From: Favolaschia claudopus
Lineage: Eukaryota > Basidiomycota > Agaricomycetes > Agaricales > Mycenaceae
NCBI GenBank assembly: GCA_037176885.1
Contig: JAWWNJ010000192.1
Location: 301,136-365,135, forward strand
Direction of reading: 5' to 3'
Length of the DNA: 64,000 nt
The notes under the pieces are model-generated. The model had not been told where the DNA came from. It was given only the letters and a program-made list of their open reading frames with translations, and did no database searches. Both the position numbers and the translations under genes were made by a program. The stretch's first letter is position 1, and every line of letters starts with the position of its first letter. This document shows positions 53,029-64,000 of this stretch, piece by piece.

Positions 53029-54400
53029 ATGCTGACCGTGCGCGATGAAGGTCCTGGGCTCGACGGCCAGGATATATACGCCCTGAAGATAATGTTTCTT
53101 CAGTTGGCGTCGGCAGCGATCACTTACGTGGCGTGTGCTGGAAGCAAGTGAGGTGTAACCACTTATCGACCTTGGGGCTTCAGGGATTTTCCTGTGTGTC
53201 GCGATAATGTCGAGTTATACCCTCATGTTCGTTTTCAGTTTTTTTGTCTTGCCATGTATGGTGGACGAAAACTTACCTCCCATTCAGACGGAAGGGTCTT
53301 CGAGGTGCACTGGCGCGTCAAGCCCTGCTCGGCATTACTCTCACCATGCTCCTTGCTGGCACTGCCCATCTTGGGATGTACATGGCCTATCAAATTCTTC
53401 AATTTCCTACTCTGGCGGCCGAATACGTCGACCCTGTCATGACTTTGAAACGCCTTGACATCGGTCAAACTTGGCTGCGTAGGATAACTGTGCGTGCACC
53501 CATTCAAATGCTTTACTTGGATTTCAAATTCGCCTCAGTATTTCCTCAGTGATGTTATCGTCGTGTGGAGAGCCTGGGTTATCTGGCACGATAATTTAAT
53601 CGTACATGCAGTACTTGCTGTATGCCTCATCGGGACGGGAGGTATTGATTCTGGCATCCACATCTGTCGCAGCAATTAATCGTTCACCACTTGCAGCCAC
53701 TTCGCTCACTTTGGCTGTATTCAACACCAAAACAGAATTCCAGGGTACGCACTACGACCGCGATACAAAAAACTTCCTTGGAACGTTCGGCCTTCTCGTA
53801 ACCAACTTCGGGGCCACAGCCCTGATCAGCTACAAGTTGTGGTGCGTCTGGTCGCCTTATCTTCGCCACACGTTGATGAACTGTCCAGGTATTATCGCCG
53901 CAACGTGAAAAAATATCTCAACCACCCTCGTAATGCCAGTTACGAAGATTGAGAACGTTCTGATCTTACTTATGGAGACCGGAGGACTGTACTGCGCGTT
54001 TTGGGTACGCGTTTCCAGCGGCGTTGCTTTCGTATATTACTGACAACTATCAGATATTGCTCATGATCGGGGACTACGGCTATTATGGCCCCGACTTCGA
54101 GCTCGAATGGTTCCAACCGAATATATCCGTGAGTCACTCACTCCATCCCCACCGTCCTGGGTATCTATATTCTGAACCTGTTCGGCAGGGCATATATCCG
54201 ACGATAATTATTTTCATGGTGTCACGCAAAATGATGCTGAGTGAAGAAATGCTCAGTACACCCTCCTTCCCACCACTTCTCATACACATATGACCGATCG
54301 GACTATCTGGTTCGCTACTCCTTCGGCCACAGGCCGGTCAGAGGGGGCGCTCCAGACGTCCGAGGATTCTGTGGGTATGGACTCATTCTCACCGAAGTAG
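53029..54400 (+). pseudogene. Multi-pass membrane protein, copy 1
   Basis: Starts MLTVRDEGPGLDGQDIYALKI. Further exons encode IFLCVAIMSSYTLM, LGITLTMLLAGTAHLGMYM, DVIVVWRAWVIW, NFLGTFGLLVTNFGATALISYKLW and ENVLILLMETGGLYC, consistent with about seven transmembrane helices. The C-terminal tail RTIWFATPSATG matches copy 2 but is reached only through a frame change near 54285. The donor after exon 1 also looks damaged. The family is widespread in agaricomycetes and has no assigned function. Inverted paralog at 59.7-61.1 kb. Confidence 0.65.
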
Positions 54401-54577
54401 TGTTTATTGGGTGTACGGAGAAATAATTGTAGTAACCTCACTGTATTTTACGAGACATGTATACTTTAAATTCAACTTGTTGTAACAGAAATACTCTAAT
54501 GCTGAGCTTCGTAAGGAGCTCGACAAGCGAACTCGATCCATCTGACATACTATACATTGAAATATCTGATGTGCAAA

Positions 54578-55760
54578 CTACGAAGGCGTCACATCGACCA
54601 GGAGCTGGAAGGTGTCCCCGAGCGCGTTCTTGCGCAAAGTATCCAATACCGTCCAGGATGGAAGTCCATACATGTTGGTAATTCGTTGGTAAGCCTCTGT
54701 TGCCGTTTCGTGATGCGCCTGCACCATCGAGATTTGGCATAAATGGCAGACACCGTTTAAAGATGCCCAGTCATCCTTCCTCCATATTTTCAAAGGATCA
54801 TATGAAGACCTCAGACGGTCCTGGCGTTTGGCCTCGAATGCTTGCAACCTGCGCCTCTGGCACCGCACTGGCTGAGTACAGCCTACAATGTCAGCCGAAA
54901 AGAACAAGAAGCGAAGCATGTCGTCGACTGTGCTCGCATACTGCATTTGGCTCCCTGTAAGAAACGCTTGTTGATCTGCTTCGCTCAGTTGTGAGGTAAC
55001 GCCATTGTAAGTTACGCTTTGAAATATCTGGGGACCAAGCTTGGGGTAGGATGTCGCGAGGGTGTAAAATGCTCCTGGCAAGATCCAGGGAGCGTCTACC
55101 TCCCGAGCGAGCTGAATGACCAAGATCTTGCACACCGGGTCGGGCGAACGATCGAATGTCCGCTTCGAGGGTTTGACCATACGGCCGCACGCGGGATTGA
55201 ACCAAGGGAAGGCAGCAGAAAGATGAAGGAGGGCACGGTCTCGCAGTACTGTACTCCGTACTTGTGAGAGAGGCGAAGAACGCCCGAGACTGTGGTGTAA
55301 TCCGTACGTGACGGAAATGGAGGAAAGAATCTGGAAGCTGGATGAAGTCACAGCCGCGCCGGCTTGGTAAATCATACCCAGAATCGAATATCGCCCTCAG
55401 AAATACCGCCACTTCTACGGCAAAGTCTGAAAGTTGGACGAGAGGGCACCCCTCAACTAGCTCTGAGTCCGGAGGCTGCGGAAAGAGCAACATGTCCTGA
55501 AATCGTGTCGTCAATGTCTTGCAGAGCTGCAGAGCAGACACCCAGTTGCGCAGTGACTGAGACAAGGGACTTTACCTCGATACAAACGATCGCGCAGCCA
55601 AAACGCCTCGATAGACACGAAACTGCGTATTTTCAGCTTGAATTATAATGTTACCATCGTCAAACCACAAATCCAGCGGTCTAAGGACGGGCGATTCCGA
55701 CGAATTAACAGCTTGCATGACGGTGGGCGACAAGGGAGAATCCATCAAACGCGTACACAA
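54578..55760 (-). CDS. BTB/POZ domain protein, possibly damaged
   Basis: N-terminal exon (LRPLDLWFDDGNIIIQAENTQFRVYRGVLAARS) is a BTB core. An intron follows, then DMLLFPQPPDSELVEGCPLVQLSDFAVEVAVFLRAIFDS, another intron at gtatgatttacc...cttccag, and FFPPFPSRTDYTTVSGVLRLS. The C-terminal part from about 55300 to 54578 is open and ends LPSWTVLDTLRKNALGD, matching the 42-kb gene. The phase across the first intron does not fit well, and two compensating shifts may exist around 55270. Function as for the other BTB protein. Confidence 0.65.
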
Positions 55761-56233
55761 ACCACAACAACGCGGACGCGTAAATGGAAATTAGAGTTTG
55801 CGAAAATTGAGAGAAACTGCTATGTACTATTTTACTATCTAGCGGTACATAAGATGCGGAGAAAAAGAAGAAAACATGGAAAATAAATATTGCAACGCCG
55901 ATGCCTATTCTAAAAATGATATGCCAGCAAAAGAAAATACCTGGAGGTCTCACAGAGCCTGTATCATTGCTTCCACCCATAAGTCGCGTTTCTTCTTCGT
56001 TCAACGGAATTCAGAGCCACAGGAGCTAACCGCAAAAATTGCTGCCAATGATATGGCGTCTCGTCTTTCCTCATTTTCCTCTCATCTATTCCACTCAGTA
56101 CTCGTAAAGTAGTGGTCATGGAAGCAACGAGAACGAAAACGGAAAAGAGAACGTTGGTTATTGAGTACGACAGTATCTAAAGTAAAGGTGGGTTCAAAGG
56201 AATGTTAGCGTGCCTAAGTTAGTTATAAAGTAG
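55761..56233. other. Intergenic, nothing recognised
   Basis: No gene or repeat seen between the BTB gene start and the nucleotidase stop. Confidence 0.5.
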
Positions 56234-58040
56234 TTACGACTGCACCGGCGTCGTGTCATTGACGCGCACAACACGGTTTTGTAGCTCCTCGTCTATGGAA
56301 CCTAGACGTTGAATGTACGCCGTCAATACCTCATCTAGCGTATCCAGCACGACAATGTCGCTCTGCGCGGGCATGATGTTGTCTCACCGCCCGCCACGTA
56401 GTCAGCCGTTACCATACGGTACGTCGCATCGAAATCCACTGTGGGCATCTCGTCGCCTTGCCCGATCTCGAGGTTGATGAGCGTTTTGGTGGTGGGATTG
56501 TACGTTACCCGCACGCCTTTGGAGATTTGGGGCCAGGTCACGACGGGCTGGCCGTTGAAGACGGAAACGCCCGAGACAGCGCCGGCGAAGATGTCCCACA
56601 GCTGACGCCCGGTGAGGGATACGTCTGCTACGGCGTTGCCAAAGGGGAAGGCGGTGATGACGTCCCCACGAGTGATGTTCCCGATAGGAATGTCGACGCG
56701 GATTCCCCCGCCGTTGAGGAGGCAGCCTGCCGGCGCCGACTGCGCTGCGCGGTAGTCGAGCATGGCGTCGCAGATGAGGTCGCCGAAGTTGCACTCGCCG
56801 GTCTTGCACCCGTTTGTGATTCAACAGCACAGTCGTGTCGCCGATAACCTCGTTGCCGAACTCGTCAAAGGGTACGCGCCACTCCTTGATCTGGGCCTGG
56901 AGGTCGGCGTCCTGGGCGGTCTGGTTGTCAAGGTGGATGGGTCCGCCCGAAACACCGATGACTTTGCCGTTGGGTCCGATTGGACGTCGAGGAGCCCAAG
57001 GTATTCACCGTAGCGGTAGCTGCAGAGGTCAGAAAGACGAAGGGAGGGGGGTCAAGGAGAAGGCTCACGCAGTAATCACGAATACCTCTTCACCGTCGAG
57101 GTTGGTCTCTATAGTCGGATACGGTCCCGCAGCGCCTGCCATATCGCCGAGCAGAGTGTGAGAGTGGCCTCCGATAATGAGATGGATCCCGGTGGTGTTC
57201 TGCGCCATGGCAATATCCACCTCGTAGCCAACGTGTGTCAGGGCGACGATACGCTCGACATGCTCGTGAGCACGGACATAATCAGCCCAATACTGCACTG
57301 TCTTGATTGGGTCGGCGAAGGAAGTGGAATCGTCGGAGTTGGAGATTAACGGGATGGTGTCCGTGGTGACGGCGATGACCGCGAGGTTGTACTGGGGGAA
57401 GAGGTGATACGGCTTCACCGTGGAGTTGATGCTCTTGTCTTGACTGTCAACATTTGCGCAGATGATGGGCATGGTAAGGTTATCCAACTGGTGATACATT
57501 GTGAGCTATCCCAATGCTACCAAAAACGCAAAAGAACATACGAATTCACCGAGATACTTGTCGCCCTGGTCAAACTCATGATTCCCAAGCGTGAAAGCGT
57601 CGATACTGAGTTGATTCAAGGTATCCGCAATCTTCTCGCCGCCGTAGTAGCTGTAGAACAGGGTGCCTTGAAACTCATCGCCTGCGTTCAGGAACAACGA
57701 GTTTTGAGCCTTTTTGCGGCCAGCGTCCACTACGGACTTTATCCGAGCGTAGCCACCGTAGCAGCCATTCTGGGGCTTCGTGCAGTCCGTTCCGGAGGTG
57801 GTAATCTCGTCCAGGTGGGCGTGTATATCATTGACATGATATATGGCTAGTATTAAGTCAGAACTTAAGCATCTAAACGCGAAGAGTAAAGGCACGCACA
57901 GATATTAAAGTAATCTGGACATGCTGGAGGGTGTATAGCGCGCTCCCGAGATGCCAAGTAGATCTCAGCGGACACGGTGGTCGCAAGAGCGAGCGAGAAC
58001 GCAAAAGCAGCCCGGGGGTATCATGGGAGATAGAAACAGA
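56234..58040 (-). pseudogene. UshA-like 5'-nucleotidase, frameshifted
   Basis: Secreted metallophosphoesterase that removes phosphate from nucleotides. Signal-like leader AFAFSLALATTVSA; then metal-site motifs IYHVNDIHAHLDE, NAGDEFQGTLFY and GNHEFDQGD, the GGHSHT motif, and the C-terminal substrate domain (NFGDLICDAML, LNGGGIRVDI, FGNAVADVSLTG). Introns near 57842-57895, 57498-57540 and 57020-57068. Breaks: an extra base near 56822 before NGCKTGECNF, a missing base near 56383 before NIMPAQSDIV, and possibly one in the leader. All catalytic motifs remain, so loss is recent or the breaks are assembly errors. Confidence 0.82.
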
Positions 58041-58085
58041 AGAGAAAAACAAGGAGAAAAAGGTGATTTCGAGGGTAAAGACCAT

Positions 58086-59655
58086 TTTATAGGTGCTCGT
58101 CAGTGTATCTTGATGGTTAGATGCATACGCCCGTCATCCACACGTTCGCGCCGAGATCGTGGATGGACTGAGCTCGACGGCAGGCACGATGCCAAGCACT
58201 GGCAGCAGTTGGCAAGCTGACAAGTGGCGTAGCGCAACTCCCACGTCCCAAGTGTTTTACTATCCCCTTCTCGGACTTCGAATTTCTCTCTGCCACTGAG
58301 CGCTCTACCACTCTGTTGGATGCTTGCTGGACATCGCTTGAAAGTCTTGGGGGTGCCTGACGCCTGGTAGAAACCCATAAAAATCCTGAGGCTTTCGCTA
58401 TCAAAATCCGCGAAGGAGGGGATTTGCTGGGATTTGAAATTTCTCTCCAGCAGGTCTCTTGCTCTGAGTCAACAGGAATAAAGATGAAGCTACTACGATT
58501 ACCGTTTTCAGGACGCTAGCCATGCGTTCAAGCATCGATGCTCATGGACTGCGTCAAGCTCGTTTGAAACAACTCTAGTCTTTGGCTCCGGTCTCGAAGA
58601 ATCTGAAGATCTCAGTTAGTGTCGATTCAGCGCCTATGGCTACATACTCGAGCCCATCGATACTGCCAGAGAAGATACGACGCCTCCTGCAAGCAGAGGG
58701 GAACGGCCTTGTCAAGAGAGAAGATAATTTAATCTCTTATATTCACTAGTGCCTGAGGTTCAGGCTTCAAGACCGGAAGCTTGAAAGACTTTCTAGCTCG
58801 TGCCGCTGTCGCTCTGTCGCGTTAATCTGAAATCACTCACATATGGTACCTGGCTAGAATTCCAAGAGCGCCCAACGTTCAACACTGGCAGTCATGATAG
58901 ACGTGCAATGTTGTGCCCATGCTGGCTGTCACCGCTCCAAGCAGGCTCCAAATCACTCAAGGCTGACCTATTCTAATGAACTACCTGCGCCAGCCAAAAG
59001 CAGTTCCGAGCTTCAATATCTGCGTACTAGATTTCTTTTTGGGTGAACGAACGTTGCTCGGGCTTAAATAGCTGCATGTTCTGCTGCTTCCCTGCTCATG
59101 CAGCGCAATGCACCATCCTCATGGCTATCTCAGGCTTTTACCGTGACCCAGACTCAATGCCCTGACGAAGAAAACGCTCTGCAGAACGTTCTATTCTTCG
59201 CTCTCAATTTTTGCAATGACGCATATGTACTTGCCTGCATTTTTCTCAAATTCTAATTCGATCCTCGAAGAACGCGTTGGGCACACGTCCCCAACGCGGA
59301 CAACTCTCGATATTCCTTCAAACTCGTATATATTCTGGAGGTTGGCGCCTGCGTTGCTCCACCATGTTCAATGATTCACACTACGCATAGTCTCAAGACC
59401 GTCAACCCTGGCCTTCACCTTGAAAAAGTAGCCTTGATTCTACTTCAGCTAAACGCTCAACGGTTGTTTTTCTTTCGTTTGCGGAACAACTCACTAGATA
59501 CCGAGTTCGCCTAATCAAATCTCATCCATTCATATCAATTTTCGACAAGAGTCTCGTACTACTTACACTAACACCTTGAAGTTGTACAAAAATTAGTACA
59601 CATACAACATCTCGTCAATACATTACCATACAGCTACATTCGAACAAAACTCAAT
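58086..59655. other. Intergenic 1.5 kb, nothing recognised
   Basis: Almost free of open frames on both strands and with no obvious repeat. Nothing supportable. Confidence 0.5.
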
Positions 59656-59658
59656 TTT

Positions 59659-61062
59659 CTACTTGCGCTCCATCACAAACGAGTCATGCGAAGTCGCCCG
59701 CGTCCGATCCGTCTCCGTCTCCACTGTCTGGCCAGTCTCAACGGGCGTAGCGAACCAAATAGTGCGTGTACGTGTGTTCGATGAAGAAGAGGAGCTCTGA
59801 AGAGAGCCGTTACTGAGGACTTCGTTGCTTAACATCATTTGTCGTGAAACCATGAAGATGATAATTGTTGGGATATATTCCCTGAAACATTCATTAGCGT
59901 CGGCGGGTTCGAAGTGAAGAAAATCAAGTCGGCTCGAGAAGACACTCACTGAAAATGTTCGGCTGGAACCACTCGAACTCGAAGTCGGGACCGTAATAAC
60001 CGTAGTCGCCGACCATGAGCAATATCTGCTTGATGTCAGTAGTTGTTAGGGGATATACCCAAGAGTTATTACCCAAAACGCGCAATATAGGCCTCCCGTT
60101 TCCGATCAGCAGAATCAACACGTTCTCCACCTTCGTATTGGAATTACGCGGGTGGTCAAGATATTTCTTGACATTGCGGCGGGTAGTACCTACGCGTCAA
60201 GGTAAACCCGAAGATCGCAAGATAAAATGGATTGGCGCATACCACAACTTGTAGCTGATGAGGGCAGTAGCAAAGAAGTTGGTCACGAGGAGACCAAATG
60301 TTCCAAGGAAATTCTGCGTGTCGCGGGAATAATGGACGTGGTGGAATTCCGAGTTGATGTTGAACACGACTAAGGTGAGAGACGTGGCTGGTAGGACGGT
60401 GAGCCAAAGGCGCACACGAGAGCAACGAGTCAGAAATCGAACCTCCTGTTGCGACGATACATGTCGCCAATGCCGCATGCACGATTCGATTTTCTTGCCA
60501 AATGACCCAAGCTCTCCACACGACGATTATGTCGCTAAGAAAGTACTACAAACCCGTTAGCTAATTTGATGAGCACTAAAACAAGAGGAATCGTACCGTC
60601 AATCGACGCAACAGCGTCTGTGATATAATCAAGCCGCCGCATAGTTTCGATCGGGTCAACGAATTCTGCGGCGAGGGTTGGGAATTGAATTATGACGAAT
60701 CCCATGTAGAGTGCAAGATGGGCTGTTGCAGCTAGCAACATCGTCAAAATGATAGAGAGGAGAGCCTGTCGCGATCTCTGTCCTCGCAAACCCTTCCGAC
60801 TAGAAGAGTCAACCCGGTCAATCACAGTAATACGCGTGTAAAAGATCGGGACTCGACGCACATGAGAGTATAGCTGGACATGGCCCCAATGCAGAGGAAC
60901 AAGCCTTTGACGCGCACGCAAAACTCAGCTGATTCCAGGAACTCCGCTTGGAGCGACACATACCATAAGAGATCGCCGCCGCGCCAATTTGAGGAAAATT
61001 ATCTTGAGAGCGTAGATAGTTTCACCGTCAAGCCCAGGACCAGCATCGCGCACTCTCAGCAT
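59659..61062 (-). pseudogene. Multi-pass membrane protein, copy 2
   Basis: Paralog of the gene at 53.0 kb, in inverted orientation. Start MLRVRDAGPGLDGETIYALKIIFLKLA; a missing base just after (about 60981) shifts the end of exon 1. Then LFLCIGAMSSYTLM, LLSIILTMLLAATAHLALYMGFVIIQFP, DIIVVWRAWVIWQENRIVHAALA, NFLGTFGLLVTNFFATALISYKLW, VLILLIGNG, YPTIIIFMVSRQMML and a Ser/Thr-rich tail ending MERK. About seven helices; function unknown. Apart from the exon 1 shift the exons are open, so it may work if that base is an error. Confidence 0.68.
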
Positions 61063-61497
61063 AGCGCAGGGAAAAGACGGAGGAGTGGCCGCGTGGCCTC
61101 CGGAGCTCGCCTGGCTTTTAACGCATAAAAATTTTCAGCATCTCCATCCGATAATGCTACATAGCAGTTTAGCGACGATTCGGTGCTGATCGGTCAGCCT
61201 CGATGCAACTTTATAGCGCAGAGTCGGCGCAAAATACAGTTCTCCGAGGTGGGGTGTTTTCGGGTCCCCGCGCAATTGCTGTGGGTGGGAGATAGTGGAA
61301 GCGTTCGTCGAGATTTCTGGATGCCGATGCCGGGATATTTGGGTAATTAATCAGGATTCAGGATGCTGGAGCGTACTAGTTCTAACCAGCAGACTGTATC
61401 CCTACCCACTGATCGGACGAATGGCTGGTCGACATTGTTAGTAAGTACTGTAACATTGAGAGAGGGATCCGCCAAGGATTTGCAGCGGATGAATCTA
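61063..61497. other. Intergenic, nothing recognised
   Basis: Promoter side of membrane protein copy 2; no feature. Confidence 0.45.
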
Positions 61498-62179
61498 TTG
61501 GGAAACCCGGTTTCTCGAGAAACCCTCCCATATAAGGAAATTTCTGAGAAACCCGCGGACAATCCTAATAAGAAACCCCACTTTGCTGCACCGGCAAACT
61601 GAGGCTGATGGGGGGACATTTTGTAGATAGAGAGGTTCAATAAAAGCTCAGACACATACTGGAATAAATTTAAGTGCATCCAAGCGTTCAGGAGGGTCTT
61701 GCGAGCGTTAATCGGCGTTGCCGTACATTGCCGCGCATTTGATGTTGATCCGATTACCCTCGGTAAGAGCGCAACGACAGTGGTGTATGATGAGGTTCAA
61801 ACTTACAGCTGCGCGTTGAGAGTGGGTCTTTGACCTGCCTTAATCAGAGTTCTTCGAGATTATTCTTGTTAAATTCACCTAGGCCGCTCTCAAGGGCAAT
61901 TTCGGCATTACGGCCGGCGCAGACAGTAGTTCAATTGAATATCTGGATATCGTACTTTCAGACGTATAAAGATATCCAGGAACTGAACAAAAAAGTAGTT
62001 CCCAACTGCTTTCTTGTATCTCCAACCACTGTGGGCTTGTTTTGGGCCGAGACAATCCATGCCGGGAACTCGGCCGTTTGGCTGGCATCAGTTCCGGGGG
62101 CGGGGTTCCTCGAGAAACCCGGCTTCTGAATAACTTTCGAAATTACGGCAGGGGTTTCTCGAGAAACCGGGTTCCCCAG
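61498..62179. mobile_element. 682-bp TA-flanked inverted-repeat element
   Basis: Ends pair as TTGGGAAACCCGG / CTGGGGAACCCGG and continue into the palindrome GGTTTCTCGAGAAACC at both ends; TA flanks at 61496-61497 and 62180-62181. An extra inverted copy of the end motif lies near 62100-62125. No coding capacity. It resembles a TA-targeting MITE, with TIRs unrelated to the 874-bp element in gag. Confidence 0.7.
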
Positions 62180-62641
62180 TAGATTAATCCATTTGCAGCA
62201 TCATTTCGATTTTCAAGTCAATTTCAAGTGATGCTTTGTAGCGTGACGCCTCGTGACGCTGCTTGACGGCCTCCGGAGTCCGGCACGGGACATCCGCGTC
62301 TTGCCGAGTCCTTGTTCTTGCCTTGGTCTTTCCTTTTTTGCTCGTCGCGTCGAATTCTCAGCGCATACCTTCGGGAGCCTCACAAGTGCGTACAGTATCC
62401 GAGTCATTCTTCTGTTTAGATTTCTCTTATTCTTCTTTGAGTTCTAAAATTTGCCTAGATTTCTGCCAGTGAGCGACGAACCTCAAATCACTCGGAGCGC
62501 GAAGAGATCATTCCACTCGCTACATCGACCCAGGTGAGCTCAGATGAGGTGTAATACAGGTGTAGCCTTCTGACTTGATCTGTTCAACTTCATCCGAAGC
62601 AACTACCACCGTGTTCCTCACCGAGCCCGCCCCATCTCGCC
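62180..62641. other. Intergenic, nothing recognised
   Basis: Promoter interval before the right-edge F-box gene; no feature. Confidence 0.45.
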
Positions 62642-63870
62642 ATGCTTTCCACGCGTGCAGAGGATCGCGTCCGTCTCAGGGAGCTCGAAATTCAAATACG
62701 GGATCTTGAAGGCGTACTTACTGCCTTGCGACTCGAGGAGTCAGCGACCAGGGAGAGACTCGATGCCTATAAGTACCCGTCTTGACTTTTACCCAATGAA
62801 CTCGTGGCAGAAATCTTTCTACATTTCCTCCCAAGATATCCTGTTTGCCCGCCACTGACCGGTCCAAATTCACCCATCCTTCTGACGCACATCTGTCGTT
62901 TGTGGAGAGAAATCGCCCTTGCTACTCCTCAGCTCTGGCGAGCGGTTTCGCTTTCTGGACGGTGGTCCCCTTTCGATGCAAACAAGATATGGGTCAGCAG
63001 GGCCGGCTGCTGTCCACTGGCCATCCGTATGAATGGAAGGGATGCCCATGCTCTCAATGGGACAGAACTCATAGCCGCAGTTCTTCCTTACCGCACCCGT
63101 TGCCAATATCTCGAACTCCGGCTCTGCCATAACACGGACACTCTTCTCACCATGGAAGGCGAATTTCCCCTCCTCCGTCATTTCGATCTTGAAATCGACA
63201 GTTTTCCCGCTCGAGACATCCAATTTCAAAATTTGGATGTTCCAATGCTTCGCTCCGTAGTACTTGATGTTGGGCTGCTCAATGGATTATTCTACCATGG
63301 ACCCAATTGACCATACTGTGCTTGCACGGCACAACGCTCGAGGACTACGAACGCATCTTACGACAAGCCTCCAATCTATTAGAATGCTACCTTAGCATCG
63401 TCGATGTCGATGATATTGATGAGGACAGCATCATAGATCCCCCAATTACACTAGCGCACTTACAATCATTGAAGGTGGACGTCGAATCCTCAATGCCCAG
63501 ATTCCTCGACTCCTTCATCCTTCCCGCACTTTGCAGTCTCGAAGTGGATGAATCTCTCCTCGGGGATGACATGATTTCTTCGCTCACAAGCTTCATCGCT
63601 AGATCTGGGTGCAAGCTGAAGAACCTGTGTATTACATACGGCGTTTTGGATTCCGACTCTTATTCCTTGGCCTTTCCCTCCATCCAGGAAGTGAACGTCT
63701 TGTTTAACCCTGGACCCGATCGATGGCCCATTCATTTACTATCGTATAGCTGATGAATGTGATCAAAAACGTCTTCTATGGGTTAAAAAGATTGGAGAAG
63801 GTAGAAATGGTGTTGTCTTCGCTTCCTCTCCCGATTTTAACTCATAGCTCCGTCGAGGATATTGTTACAC
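62642..63870 (+). pseudogene. F-box protein (coiled-coil type), frameshifted
   Basis: Begins with a heptad-rich coil (RVRLRELEIQIRDLEGVLTALRL) and then the agaricomycete F-box LLPNELVAEIFLHFLPRYP...THICRLWREIALATPQLWRAV. Leu-rich sequence follows. A stop/frame change sits at about 62781 between YKYP and LPNEL, another near 63295 before LTILCLHGTTLEDYERIL, and the end after 63753 changes frame again. This type is distinct from both other F-box families in the window. Decayed copy. Confidence 0.72.
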
Positions 63871-64000
63871 AGTAATGTCTGAAACTGGACGTCTGGTAGA
63901 TGAAGTCTTAAGAAATAACATACCTTGTACACGGTTCAACTGTGACAATTTGCTTTCAGAAGTCACCGCTGGTCACCTTCCTCTAGCCAAGGATCGCGCG
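63871..64000. other. Right edge, nothing recognised
   Basis: Short tail of the window without a supportable feature. Confidence 0.5.

Overview
The window looks like a repeat-rich accessory region of a mushroom-forming basidiomycete (Agaricomycetes). The evidence is short GT-AG introns (mostly 47-60 nt), expanded F-box/LRR-like and BTB families, DUF7730-type proteins, multi-pass membrane paralogs with a VWRAWVIW motif, a fungal NRT2 nitrate transporter, a UshA-like 5'-nucleotidase, a berberine-bridge-type FAD oxidase, and large Ty3/Gypsy and LINE elements.

Layout. 1-3 kb: one Ser-rich single-pass membrane protein gene. 3.6-12 kb: an F-box family cluster (three apparently intact genes, a 3'-end duplicate, a chimeric F-box/BTB fragment) and a DUF7730 membrane protein. 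12.2-14.3 kb: an orphan NRT2-type nitrate transporter with one frameshift. 14.4-16.4 kb: another F-box gene, split inside its F-box by a 336-bp hAT-like element with a perfect 8-bp target duplication. 16.4-20.9 kb: a LINE-like element with one intact 1355-codon ORF whose domain order is endonuclease, RNase H-like, reverse transcriptase; the RNase H-like domain has lost all four acidic catalytic positions.

21.2-40.1 kb: an 18.9-kb LTR retrotransposon with 1837-bp LTRs differing at three positions I could find. Its sense strand has gag, pro and pol in three frames, with the same G GAT TTT heptamer in register for -1 frameshifting at both junctions. Its 3' third carries three antisense-strand genes. 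Two have introns whose phases are all consistent (7 exons/436 aa and 2 exons/580 aa); the third runs tail-to-tail into pol. The gag gene is split by an 874-bp TA-flanked inverted-repeat element that contains two outward-facing tRNA-like units and a block of TTAGGG-like repeats. The palindrome CCGCGG is strongly enriched across the LTR element only.

40.7-41.3 kb: a minisatellite with C8G8 palindromic cores. 41.4-64 kb: mostly decaying host genes (two BTB, a truncated AMP-binding fragment, a DUF7730 remnant, an FAD oxidase, an inverted pair of membrane proteins, a 5'-nucleotidase, an F-box gene at the right edge), one long disordered-protein gene, and a 682-bp TA-flanked inverted-repeat element. 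Host-type genes carry many one-base frameshifts while the long transposon ORFs are intact, so this reads as a gene graveyard colonised by young elements. Splice sites were predicted by eye from GT-AG signals, phase and paralog agreement.
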